From NCBI GenBank assembly GCA_017163975.1, contig JAFFSR010000240.1, positions 2,790,001-2,854,000 on the forward strand: 64,000 nucleotides of DNA, in the 5' to 3' direction. Numbering within the stretch: the stretch's first letter is position 1; each line of letters opens with the position of its first letter. The notes under the pieces were generated by a model that had not been told where the DNA came from, searched no databases, and worked only from the letters and a program-made list of their open reading frames with translations. The DNA is from Anastatus disparis (Eukaryota; Arthropoda; Insecta; Hymenoptera; Eupelmidae). A program made the translations under genes and the position numbers. Positions 37,740 to 48,634 of the stretch are shown here, in pieces.

Positions 37740-38146
37740 AGTTTTAAAATTAGCGAGAGAAATATCTATGTGTAAAAATTTCTCCCGCAAAAATTTTAGA
37801 AGTTAGAAGTTCGGCCCACTTTTCGAGTTAATAAGGTGGCCTATTTCTGTTGAGGTAGGAATAAAATATTTTTCCTATCACATTTTCATACTAAGGAAAT
37901 TTTGACATTCCTTTACTAAAGTAGGAATGACGTATTTTCGCCACGAAAAGTAGGCGTGAAAAGAGAACTCTGCTCTTTTTATTCAGATAAATAGTATACA
38001 CTACGAACTCGTAAGTAAAATAGGTCCTCCCTTCTCCTATTCGTATTTTTCTTCACATGAGCATAACGATAAAAAAATCAATCTGAAGGCAACCAATTAA
38101 CTCTTTAATCATACTATTTAGACTTATTTCACTTTTTGGAACCGTA

Positions 38147-38440
38147 ATACATTATTGTTCACTAATGAACAAAATAATTTTACTTGCTAGTGAGAAAATA
38201 GGGTATTTTGTGTACGTAAAATAGAAAATTAAATTTTGGTCAATTATTTGGAAAACATTAAATATAGGCGATAAAACTAACTCATGCTTTCTTTCTGGTA
38301 GCGCAATAGACTATTTTTTAAACATATAGCGTGAATTTTAATTTTCCTTGCCTATTTCACATTCAGAAAATATTCTATTTTTCTGTTGTAAGCAAAATTA
38401 TTTTGTCTACTAGTAAACAATACCACCTTATTCACTTGCT
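38147..38440. mobile_element. Foldback element related to the repeat at 10283
   Basis: GTTCACTAATGAACAAAATAATTTTACTTGCTAGTGAG-type sequence at 38157 is mirrored by a diverged inverted copy ending near 38440 (ACAGAAAAATAGAATATTTTC in reverse complement). AATAAGGTGG words near 37830 and 38500 may be part of the same structure. Old and imperfect. Confidence 0.5.
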
Positions 38441-39269
38441 TTACTATTAATTACTCATCTTTGTTTTACAATGTGTAAATAATTAAAGTTACTAATGAGT
38501 GAATAAGGTCTTATTTGTAAATAAAATTGGTGTTAAACATTGAATTCTGATCATTTCGTTTTAAAAAAATAATATACGAGCGAGAGCGTCTTCTGTGTTG
38601 CCCTAGCTTCGTTCAGATAACCAAGTCAACTAGTGAAGGATGACCTACTTTACTTATTAGCAAAATAATGAACTATTTTCTTATAATAATTTTTTCAAAA
38701 AATTCAAATTTAAGTATTTGATGTTTAAGAATTTCATTGTTAGGTGATCGTAAGATAGCATACATCCATTACATGTAATCTATCAAAATTATGTGAAATG
38801 TTGAAAAAAAAATTTTAGGAAACATGAATTTGTTCTGAAATTATCAGTGGTAAAAGAATAAAGCTTGAAAGTGTATTAAAATTTACAATAATTAAGTAGA
38901 TAATGAAATGTGTCATTTTTAGTTTGTTTTTAATCTACAATTTATATGACTGATAACTTTGAAAATAATTAGCTCTCCTTAGCGCCAAAAAACTTTTTTC
39001 TTTAACTTTTCATAAAATCTCGCTAGATTATGTAAAACAAACTTGTATTAATTTATAGGCATTTGATTTCTGATTTCAAATAAAATATATATTCGTGTTT
39101 GAATTCAATGGCTAATCATGTTGAATTTAGAAATGCTTTAATTTTTTTGATCATTACTTTTTCAAAAGAGAAAATTATTCGTTAAGAGTTGAAAAAAGTT
39201 TGTATTAAAAAAGTATATTAAATTAAAAATCTTGAATATTTGTATTTCCCTCCATAATTTACGTGTTAG

Positions 39270-39668
39270 TGATTTTTTATATCGATCTTGTAGGGAACAA
39301 AAATTGAAAACTCATAAGATTTTTGAGTAACAACGTGACGTTTCGTCGGCCCAGGGTTTGCCGACCTCTTCAGACATACACTAATTTCAATCAAAGAAAC
39401 ATGATAGTCAAGTATAATAAAATTTAGAGGAAAGCAAGTGCTCTCTTTGTCGACTAGTTTGAAACTCCACTAGTTTCAAACTAGTCGACAAAGAGAGCAC
39501 TTGCTTTCCTCTAAATTTTATTATACTTGACTATCATGTTTCTTTGATTGAAATTAGTGTATGTCTGAAGAGGTCGGCAAACCCTGGGCCGACGAAACGT
39601 CACGTTGTTACTCAAAAATCTTATGAGTTTTCAATCTTTGTTCCCTACAAGATCGATATAAAAAATCA
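39270..39668. repeat. 399 bp near-perfect palindrome with hammerhead-like cores
   Basis: Two 197-base arms are exact inverted copies except for one mismatch (AAAAATTG versus AAAGATTG), separated by a 5-base centre (CCACT, near 39467-39471). A transcript of either strand, including the GOLIM4 pre-mRNA, would fold into a 197 bp hairpin. Each arm carries CTGAAGA, GTCGGC/GCCGAC and GAAAC in hammerhead order. This looks like an inverted dimer of a short unit, such as a retrozyme or Penelope-like terminal unit. It could also be a very young foldback element. Confidence 0.9.
39565..39606 (+). ncRNA. Hammerhead-ribozyme-like motif (right arm; mirrored at 39332-39373 minus)
   Basis: CTGAAGA (39565-39571), six-pair stem GTCGGC/GCCGAC around AAACCCTGG (with one extra G before it), GAAA (39594-39597), then ACG-TCA-CGT as a three-pair stem III with a putative GTT cleavage triplet. 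This matches the type I, short stem III hammerheads known from Penelope-like elements. Stem I is not convincing with the immediate flanks, and the bulged G is unusual, so activity is doubtful. Confidence 0.4.
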
Positions 39669-40132
39669 TTAAATTAAAAATATTATTCATGATTGAATTC
39701 AATACACAATTGTATCGAGTTTATAAATGCTTTACCACTTCCGACCGTACCATTTTTAAAAGCACATTGCATGAAATTAATTCTATTTCCACCATTTAGT
39801 TTCAATATTGAGTATTGTATTTTATTCCTTTAACTTTTTAATATTTTAATCTAAAATAAAATCTCTAATTTTTACAAAGAAATTCGTGAATGAAAATTCT
39901 GGTACTTTTGTAATAACTAGTTACATTACAAAAATTTTTTTTTGCAACAATTAAATATTGACAAACTTTTTTTATATAAAACTTATATTGTCATATTATC
40001 AATAGACCAGCCATAACTATTACGAATAATTTTCACATTTTAAAAATAAAAATAATCCAAGGATATTGAATTTTAATGATTAAAAAAATGTAACATCATG
40101 TATTATAATTTAAGCATTAATTTTGTTTTCAG

Positions 40133-40605
40133 TTGTCTACGAGTACCGACTACAGTTGGAAAAGACATTATCAAATGAAAAAAGTGCCAATGCAGCGGCT
40201 AAAGAAGAGCTCCAACAGAAAGCATCACGCGAACGTACACTTAGGGATAAAGATAGCCGCGAGGCAATGCAACGTTTCAATGCATTACAGCAGAGCTGTA
40301 AAATATTACAAACCGAGCATCAAGATCTCAAGGACGATTGTAAAAAGAAGGAATCAGTTGCTTTTGAAAATTCCAAAAAACAAGAGACAACGTTGAAAGA
40401 ACTTAGGATACAACTGAAAAAATTGAACGAGGAAAAGGAATCCATGGATCATCTTAAAAATAAATACATGGAAATTGTTGGCGAGAAAGAGGCGATCGAA
40501 GAGAAATATAATAGTTTGAAAAAATCAACCGAAAATAATAATAGCGATGTCGAAAGGTTACAGAAACAGGTCATACAGTTAAAACGTGAATTGGATGACG
40601 CTAAG
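40133..40605 (+). CDS. GOLIM4: GOLIM4 exon 3: luminal coiled coil
   Basis: Acceptor TTTTGTTTTCAG|TT, donor GCTAAG|GTAGGC. It supplies residues 61-218. The split codon joins exon 2 to give AQLQVVYEYRLQLEKTL, which closely resembles the start of the luminal stem of vertebrate GOLIM4. The rest is a long heptad-type coiled coil rich in E, K, Q and L without proline, which fits the oligomerising and endosome-to-Golgi targeting stem of the family. The exon ends in phase 0. A second 87-codon plus frame (40133-40396) is a shadow. Confidence 0.9.
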
Positions 40606-41923
40606 GTAGGCATTTCATTATTTTAATTAGATTAACATTTACTTGGAACTTGTAAATTGGATTTTAGTATTTTCTTGTCTTTGTTTATTTAAATTAATAC
40701 AATTGTTCTTTATACTGCTTTAAAGTTGAGATGTCGTTGCAGAAACAATTTAATATTAACTAAGCAAAACAAAAATCGTATTAAATGTATTTATTTCCCA
40801 TCTTAAATTGCATAAACAAGTTAATTGTACAATGACAATCCAACAATATGCTGCTAATATTCATTAAGTTGATGATGTTAAATTGATATAATCATTAATT
40901 ATTGTGATAGTACTCTAACATTATTAAACTTTAATCGGTCTAAGTGCTCCCTTTTCGGGATTTATAAAGAATTCAAAGGTTATACGAAATATGCTCAACA
41001 AATTTCCTATTATAACAATCCTTGAAATCAATACGAAATACCAGTGTTTTAAAAGTTTGATAATACACTTTTATAAAATCAATTGTTATATATGTCAGAG
41101 ATAATGGAGGAATGATTTTTATAAAATTATTACTTATTTTATTCATAGATTGCATTTAGTATTAAGCAATAATAGCCAAATATTTAATTAAATATTATTC
41201 TTTTGCTCATCATAACATTATTAATTAGAATTTTAAGCTTGCAAAAAAAGTTTTTTCAAGATATAAAAACAATTAAGTTCAAATGTAATTATTTAATAAT
41301 TAACAGATACTATTTTATTGATTTATCTTCAATAAGTATTTCTATCTTTTAGTTACTTCAAGTTCAACAAATATAAATATTATAAATAAATCAATACTTT
41401 TTTATGTGGAATTCTCAATTTCTTTGATGAAAAAATTCTTTCGTATTTAAAACATCATAGAATACACTTGAGGTTTCGTAAATTATTCTATCTATTAAAA
41501 AAAGTATATTGTTAAAAAGTAGAAAAAAAGTATGAGATGACTAAACGATTCCATATATACTTATTTATAAATAGCTTTTATTTATGTTTAATTTTTCTAT
41601 TGATGATCTCAGAAAGTTACTATTTTCTTATAACACCTAGCATGAATAGGTGCATAATATTACAAGAATGTATAATTTAATTAATCCAACTTGAAATCGA
41701 TAACTATATGCATAAAATTAAATTGGTTTTCAAGAAAATTATAATTATAACATATGAATTATCATAGATAAGATATTATTATTTAATTTGATTAATAAAG
41801 ATAATATTTTTTTTATTATCTATTGAATTATTAACGCTCAATGATTTTTTTATATTCTATTAAACAATAAGAAAACATTAACATAAATATTGAGAATCGA
41901 AAGCTAATGATCATATTTTATAG

Positions 41924-42103
41924 AAGACCCCGCACTTTTCGATCGGCGGAGTAAAGAATGAAGATTCTCCAGTTCTACCGAGGCACGTGAAAGATGGCAC
42001 TATTGACAACAATAATAACAACAACAACAACAATGCTGAAAATGATAAATCGGCAGTCTTAGACAATCAGATGCAAGTAGCAAGGCCGTCGTCACAGCAA
42101 CAG
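41924..42103 (+). CDS. GOLIM4: GOLIM4 exon 4 (spliced form)
   Basis: Acceptor TTTTATAG|AAG. The donor is a perfect consensus, CAACAG|GTAAGT, in phase 0. Encodes residues 219-278: KTPHFSIGGVKNEDSPVLP, the segment RHVKDGTIDN, an Asn run, and SSQQQ. The PRHVKDGTID segment behaves like a conserved linker after the coiled coil, and the Asn/Gln run is a polymorphic low-complexity tract. Splicing to 46789 keeps frame. Confidence 0.8.
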
Positions 42104-42667
42104 GTAAGTCGACCGAGCGACGAATTACAAGGCGGTCAAAATCCGCAACCCTTACAAGCACCCCAGAATAATCGTTATCTTATTGATTCTGACAATAATA
42201 TTAATAATAATAACAACAACAATAATGATGAAAAAAATGTTGAAATTGAAATGAACAATAATAAAAATGACGACTCCTTGCCAAACGATCAGAAGAGCGA
42301 TATTAGATTTGAAAATCGTAATGGTAATATTGTACCTGTTGGACCGAACGAACAGTATGCAGCTTTACCAATACCCTATCAATATCAGGATAAACAGCAA
42401 AACGAACCACAGCAGCAGCAACAAAGTCCTTTAATTAAAATGAATGAAAAAAGTGAGCAAGAGGATGCTGACCAGCAAAAACAGGTTTTAGCACCGCCCA
42501 ATGAAATAGGAGAGAATTTAAATATGAAAAAAGAAAGTCCACAATCGAATAATGCTCAACTATCGTCTAAAGGCCCAATGATGGCACCGATATTAAAGCC
42601 TCAAGCCGCTGCTGGCCAAATTGATAATGAACAAAATGCTGTGGGCGATCCAAATGATTTCGATTAA
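42104..42667 (+). CDS. GOLIM4: GOLIM4 alternative C-terminus by reading through the exon-4 donor
   Basis: The frame of exon 4 stays open for 187 further codons past its GTAAGT and stops at 42665-42667. An open run of this length is very unlikely by chance in such AT-rich DNA. It is Asn/Gln-rich with acidic patches, like GOLIM4 luminal tails, and it ends QNAVGDPNDFD. The VGDP motif also occurs in exon 5 (QEVGDPHHIE). AATAAA signals follow at 43078 and 43160. I infer a composite terminal exon giving a 465-residue isoform. The alternative is that the donor is not used and the downstream exons belong to another form. Confidence 0.65.
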   Translation, partial: VSRPSDELQGGQNPQPLQAPQNNRYLIDSDNNINNNNNNNNDEKNVEIEMNNNKNDDSLPNDQKSDIRFENRNGNIVPVGPNEQYAALPIPYQYQDKQQNEPQQQQQSPLIKMNEKSEQEDADQQKQVLAPPNEIGENLNMKKESPQSNNAQLSSKGPMMAPILKPQAAAGQIDNEQNAVGDPNDFD

Positions 42668-42995
42668 GCGTACATATTTTTATCGAATTTAACGTGATAG
42701 GAATTTTACGTCGATTTAACACGATTACTACGATTAAATTTTTGAAATTTTTAACACATTGAGAAAATTATAAATTTTTACAAATAATCAATTTATATCA
42801 ATCAAATCATTATTATGATAAAAGAAAATATCTATTTTGCTATTGCGATGAAAGTATTATGGTAGAAAGAATCATGCATTTGTATAATAAGAGAATTTTA
42901 CAATGACTAAAAGCTTTTGAAATCTTTATCTTATTAAATTATAATTAGATTTTGTAAAACAATAATGTAAAGAGTCTTTTAATATCATAACAAAT

Positions 42996-43292
42996 ATCTG
43001 AGGCTTAAAGTTAAAACCAAACAGGTCATATTTCGTAATTTCGAAATATTTATGTTTTTGAAGTTTTGCATTAGTTAAATAAAAAAATTATATAATAATA
43101 ATAAATATGCGCTAAATTTGCAGCTTTCTGTCATAAAATGAGTTATTCTATCGATTTTGAATAAAACAGCATTACATTGACTACATGAAAGTGGTACTCT
43201 TAAATATACTAAATATGCGCTAAATTCAATTTTCATGAAATATGATCCGTTTGATTTTTTCGGTAACCCAGATATTTACTTTAAAGCCTCAT
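42996..43292. repeat. Imperfect foldback repeat in the 3' region of the short GOLIM4 form
   Basis: GAGGCTTAAAGT..AAACCAAACAGGTCATATTTC at about 43002-43036 is matched inverted by GAAATATGATCCGTTTGATT...ACTTTAAAGCCTC at about 43238-43291, with a gap. AAATATGCGCTAAATT is repeated directly at 43105 and 43212. Probably an old MITE. One poly(A) signal of the short isoform lies inside it. Confidence 0.45.
43078..43083 (+). terminator. Candidate poly(A) signal for the short GOLIM4 isoform
   Basis: AATAAA 411 bases after the stop at 42667, in a T/A-rich context; another AATAAA is at 43160-43165. Such hexamers are frequent in this AT-rich DNA, so position is the only support. Confidence 0.35.
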
Positions 43293-45008
43293 TCTATTTT
43301 AATCTTTTTGTTAAAAATAAGATTCAACGATATCAGGTATGAATTAAAATAGTTTGTAAGTCAAAGAGCACATGTAAAATCAATGAAAAGTATACATGAT
43401 CCAGTGCAATAAGCAATTGACAATTTTTTTGTAAATATAGCTTCACACAGACTTACAAGCTATTTGTAAATACGATTTCAAATCAGCCATAAAGTATCAA
43501 AATGTCTTTGTGTGCATTTTTATTCTAGTGTATTTTAGTTCTCTCGATTTCTTTTTTTTTTATAATTTTGTATGTTTTATGGGTTTATCAGTGGTGCTTT
43601 CCAAATTTCTTTGTACTTATTAATCTCTGTTATGTTTTTTCTCGACTGTCCATTAATCGATGTAGTTTGTGCTTGAACATGGACTACAATGATAATATAA
43701 TGTATGCAATTAATTAACTTTATGAAAACTTTTTTGGGCAATTATTTTTAAAATAAGTTTCTAAATAGCCAGTGATTTTCATTACTTTAGTCATTAATAA
43801 TTATTATTTGAATTATAAATGAAAATTTTTCATTTATATAAATGTAAATACATAATTTATTTTAAATTATTTTAATTTTTTACTTTTCTAAAACTTATAC
43901 ATATCACGGTCATTATACGTTAAGAAAATAATAAAAGACCAAAGCAATATATACGTACTAATACATTTTAATAATTAATCAATAACTTTCATTTCATTTA
44001 CTTTCATTTTAATAGTTGCTCATTTTGTTCTAAGAGTACACACTATTTTAGAATCACAATATTAGTTTGATCATTTTTTAAAAAATAATTACCATTGAAT
44101 TTATTTTTCTTTTTATAAAAGAGATATTTTAGACGATTTACTTAATTTTTTTGACTATGACAATCGTGAAGAAACGTAATGCAGAGAAAAAATTTGATAT
44201 AGAGTAGAATATGTTATTGAACGTGTGCCTGTATCTCCGATCTGTGTTACTTAATGCATTAATAAATTGTTATTATTTTTACTTGCTCGAGTTTTTTTTC
44301 TTTTATTGCCCACTTGGTGAATTTAATATTTTTTCACCATCTTTTTGTTTAAATCACTATATCTTCTCTTTTCTTTTATTTTTAGTTTTTTAAAAAGATT
44401 ATATTTTTCTTTTTTTAAAAATTTTTCTTTTTTTAAAATGAATTAGAAATATTTTAAAAAATTGATGATAGAAAATGAACGTTTAATAGATTTCATTCAA
44501 AAATTTCTACGTTCATATATTTACACTATTTTCTTTCACTCTAAAATTAATAATATGTTTTTCATGCACTATTTTTAGTTTTATCAATTTTTGAAAATTC
44601 TTTTTAGTAGCTGATTGATCGATATGGTCACATTGTATCTTTTACAAGTTATTTTTACTACTTTTTCTAGTGCTTAGTAAGATTTATAGTAGATATATCT
44701 TTCTAAAAAATTGTTGCATTTGCTTATGTATTTGAGTTTATATCTAGGAATTTCTTTTTTTAATTTGCTTAATTCAACAACTTAAACACAGGTAAGTTTT
44801 AATAGTAAAAATTATTGGTAGCTTGTTCCAAAAGAGAATCATATCTGTAAGTCATAAATTATGAGAAACCTTTATAAAATATAGTAATTGTTTATTGTAA
44901 TTTAGTATTTGTATTTTAATTCAGTAAAAAAGTATAATTTTTTTTCAAATATATATTGTAATTAACTATTTATGCCACTCAAAAATATGCTACAGTCGAC
45001 TACTTATA

Positions 45009-45368
45009 TCACAAAAATATGTCCCATATATGTGAATTTATGACACGTAGTGCTGTAGAAAAAAGTGATAAAAAAATTAATTTATTTGTATTACATATTA
45101 TATTGATTGCTGAGTGGTATAGGTGCAGTATAACGAAAGGTTTTTTAATTCTTCGAATAAAAGACAACTGTTCTAAATCAAAATCGTTCCAGTCATTCTT
45201 GATACATGAAAGTACACCATACCCGACGGACGTTAATTTAAGTGAAATGTTTTTGAAATTCTCTAAAAATGTCCAAAACATTGGAATCATCCAACAATAT
45301 TGTGTGATCTTAATATGTTTTAGACGAATAAATGCCCGTTGGGTATACACATATACATGCACACACAC
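45009..45368 (-). pseudogene. Unrecognised 119-codon frame, possibly a receptor-like relic
   Basis: The minus frame reads GVLSCIKNDWNDFDLEQLSF and then hydrophobic stretches. The CIKNDWNDF... block faintly recalls the segment before a membrane helix in insect odorant receptors, but no complete membrane layout is present and I would not call the family. GC is slightly above that of the flanks. The opposite strand is also open for 117 codons (45019-45372), so one of the two is a shadow. It lies in the GOLIM4 intron between exons 4 and 5. Confidence 0.25.
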
Positions 45369-46788
45369 ATGAATTCTCTGAAAATATTTTGATTCTTTGT
45401 ATTAGAAAAGATTTTTTACAATGCAAATAAAAAAACTATTATTTTCACTGGTGCAAGAATTTTCATATAAAACAGCAAAATTTTGCGAAATAACATTTAC
45501 ATCTCATCATAATAGCACTTTTAATTCAATTGTTGATGCGTGTGCGCCCACACATACACACGGAAACGTTTTAAAATCATTTATTTGAAAAGATGCTTTT
45601 TTTATAACTGGAATGATAAATAACAGATTAAGATTACATTATCACAAGACAGTAAATAAATTTTCAAATTATATGTAATTATATGCTTATATGTCAACTA
45701 TAAAAAATGAAAGTTTTTATTATAGAATATAATTTTCAAAAAGTATTAACAAAAATAAAAATTATTATAATTAAATGTACTACGCAAATTTATGTAAGTA
45801 TAATGTATAACTATTCTTCGTTGTAAATATTTAATTGTAATTTTATGTTTTGTTAATTTTTAAAAACATTACAAAGTAATTATTTAACATATTTATTGAT
45901 TGTATTAATTATTTTAAGCTGTTGAAAAATTTATGATAATTATAAAATAAAATTAAAAATTTATATATCAATATAGCAACGTAGTATAGTAATATGAATA
46001 GAGTAATATCAAAATTAAATATACAGTGTTAACATTGTTATTTCTGTAAATTTTGTTTTTCATCTCACTAATTTTTTTGTAAATGAAAAATATTTTTTAC
46101 TTTGTATTGATGCATAAATATACAATTTAAATCATACATAACGCACTATCCCATTGTAAATATATACTAACAATCATTTATAAAAAAGCATTAAGGTAGA
46201 TTTTTTGTAAAATGATATTGGGTGTTAATTTTACCATGATTGATATAAATAATTTTTTGAATGCTTTAAAACATTTATTAAACTATTAAAACTACAATAT
46301 CGTACTAATTTAATTATTATTAATGTTTTTTCAAATGTGTCATAAAATGTTTCAAACTTGTAAAATACTCTAAAATACGATTTACAAATGTTCTCTAAAA
46401 TATTTTTGTAAATTTGTAAACAATAAAAAAAAAATTACACAAGAATTCTACCTTAACTGAAAACTATGAAGTACAAGATCATTATATGAATATTTGTTGA
46501 AAAAAAACACAATTAATCAATTTATTATTGAAATCCAATTTTTTAAAATAAGAAATTAGATATTTAAAAAATAAGTTTAATGACTAAAAGAAATAAAATA
46601 ATGAAATGAGAAACTCATGATCAAATTGATGTAGATTCAACATAAATAATTTACGTTATTAATTAAACTTACAATGTGTCTAAAGAGTCATTGTTCTTCA
46701 TACGTACTTCATCTCACACAATTTACAAAATTTTATTCTAAATAAACTTTCTCTTTTCTAACATAGAACAATTAATCTTTCATTTCAG

Positions 46789-47258
46789 ACAGGCGTATCA
46801 GCGGCAAATTTGGTAAAACTAAATGCAGCAGGTCCAGTACCAGCTCTCCAAAGTCCATCCGAAAGTTCGAGTAAACTTTCCATACCTGAAAAATTACCAA
46901 GCAATAATAACAAGCCATTAACAAAAGTTAAATTACCAGTCGGTGTACCGCCGATACCTCAATTAATTGAATCTAAAGACGACGAAGTTGAATCGAAAAA
47001 ACGTCAACAAGAATCAGCTGGCCAAGCTCCACCGGTTAAAATTGAAGCTGCGGCTGCCGAAGTTGAACCAGCAAAGCAACGACAACAGGTAGCGATGCCT
47101 GAGGATAGTGATACTGCTAAAGAACAAGTACAACAACTTAATGCTAATGCCAGGCATCTTGGTGAACAAATTCTTGAAAGGCACGATGCTGATAGTTGGT
47201 ATAAGCTTAAACCTGGTGTTCAGGAGGTTGGAGATCCTCATCACATTGAAAAAAATGG
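46789..47258 (+). CDS. GOLIM4: GOLIM4 exon 5
   Basis: Acceptor CATTTCAG|ACA in phase 0, donor AATGG|GTAACT leaving two bases. Encodes residues 279-434: TGVSAANLVKLNAAGPV, Pro/Ser-rich and Lys-rich linkers (EKLPS, KVKLPVGVPPIPQL), Glu/Gln/Ala-rich segments, QLNANARHLGEQILERH and then QEVGDPHHIEKNG. Composition is that of the extended, low-order luminal region of GOLIM4. A frame on the opposite strand (47014-47244) is a shadow. Confidence 0.85.
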
Positions 47259-48351
47259 GTAACTTTTCATAATCATCACTAGATGCAAAACAATTATTAC
47301 CTGTAATTAGAAATTTGGTGTGATTACAAAAATAAAGATTTTGCGTATTAATTTAAAAATAATATTTTTATTTAGTTATAAAGCTAAAATAAATATATAT
47401 TTTAAAAATATAAAATGATGAATGATAACTTGAGATGTCTTTAAAAGTTTTTAAAACAAAACGATTCTAATTACATGTAGCGATAAGGAAAAACAAAGAA
47501 CGATAACTTCTTCTGTCTTTAAGAGTCCTTAAAACAAGAAGATTCTAATTACACGTAATGATAAGAATCATAAGTGGACAATTGCGGCTTGTATTGCATT
47601 ATCATTTTTTTCACAGAGCAATCATGATTGAATTGCTTATACATGATGAATTTAATTTTCTTTTCCTGATAAATTTATGGATAATATTTCAATAATTTTA
47701 GATAAACATTCATACAAGTTGGTTCTTGTTCATTTTATATTCTTTACCGGATGTAGTTCTCCGTTAACCAAAAGAATTCGAATGTCTAGACAGCCCAACA
47801 TTAATTTTTATTATAATATAAAAAGTATCTTCACACAGTTTATACTAACATTCTAAGAGATTGAAATTGGAGAATCAGTATGAAATGCACAACGATATCA
47901 TGTGTCAGACTGAGAAGTTTAAAATTATTTGAATTCAATTTAAACGTTAAAAAACATCTTTTTTGGTCGGTATATATCACAAGAAAAAATCAAAATTTAT
48001 TAATCAATTATTAATTTTGGTACTAAATAAAAATATTAATAAAAAATGCGAAAAAATGTTTAAAATATTTAGAGCTATAACTTTTCATATCCATTTGACA
48101 ATCGCACATTTCGAAATTGCAAGGTTTTTAAAGACTAAAAAATTTTAACAAGAATATAAAATTGTTGACATTTTAATTATTTTCAAATCTATATTCTTTT
48201 ATAGAGGCTGCATTCATCCAATTTTTATTATAATATCAATATTTATGTTTACTGTAATTACTTATTAGTTATTCGATTCGATTATAAGAAATTAAACATT
48301 ATTTTTAAAAAGTTTAAATTATTCGAAATATGTTTTAAAAAAATGACAGTA

Positions 48352-48431
48352 GAGGTTGTCAGTGGCTCATCCGGTAGAACGATGGATTTGTAATCTCGAG
48401 GTCTTGAGTTCGAATCCCACTCTCAGCGGCC
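48352..48431 (+). repeat. tRNA-derived SINE, head-only copy
   Basis: Head with TGGCTCATCCGGTAGAAC, TTTGTAA loop and GAGTTCGAATCCCACTC. Sequence stops matching just after the B box, 30 bp before an inverted full copy. Confidence 0.75.
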
Positions 48432-48460
48432 TTTGTATTTAAAATACGTCATTTTTTTTA

Positions 48461-48634
48461 GTTTTATTTAACGTCGCCGTATTTATGCTATAATTGCGAT
48501 GTTAATTAGCGATGAAGGTTCCTCAGTGCGTTTGTGAACCACACACATGTGTGGTGCTCGTATCAATCGGCCGCCGAGAGCGGGACTCGAGATTATGAAT
48601 TCATCACTTTACTGAATAGCCACTGACAACCTCA
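48461..48634 (-). repeat. tRNA-derived SINE, inverted copy
   Basis: The reverse complement has GAGGTTGTCAGTGGC, the ATAATCTCGAG region, CGGCCGATTGATACGAGCAC and the conserved 3' part GCATAAATACGGCGACGTTAAATAAAAC. Together with the head-only copy it forms a head-to-head pair whose tRNA-like heads can pair with each other. Confidence 0.75.

Noticed and set aside
37420..37790. Two 74-77 codon frames with similar protein sequence on opposite strands
   Set aside because: They are the two arms of the CACTGAG foldback MITE.
45019..45372. 117-codon plus-strand frame in the GOLIM4 intron
   Set aside because: It overlaps an equally long minus-strand frame, ends in a (CACA)n stretch, and has no splice sites joining GOLIM4 in frame.
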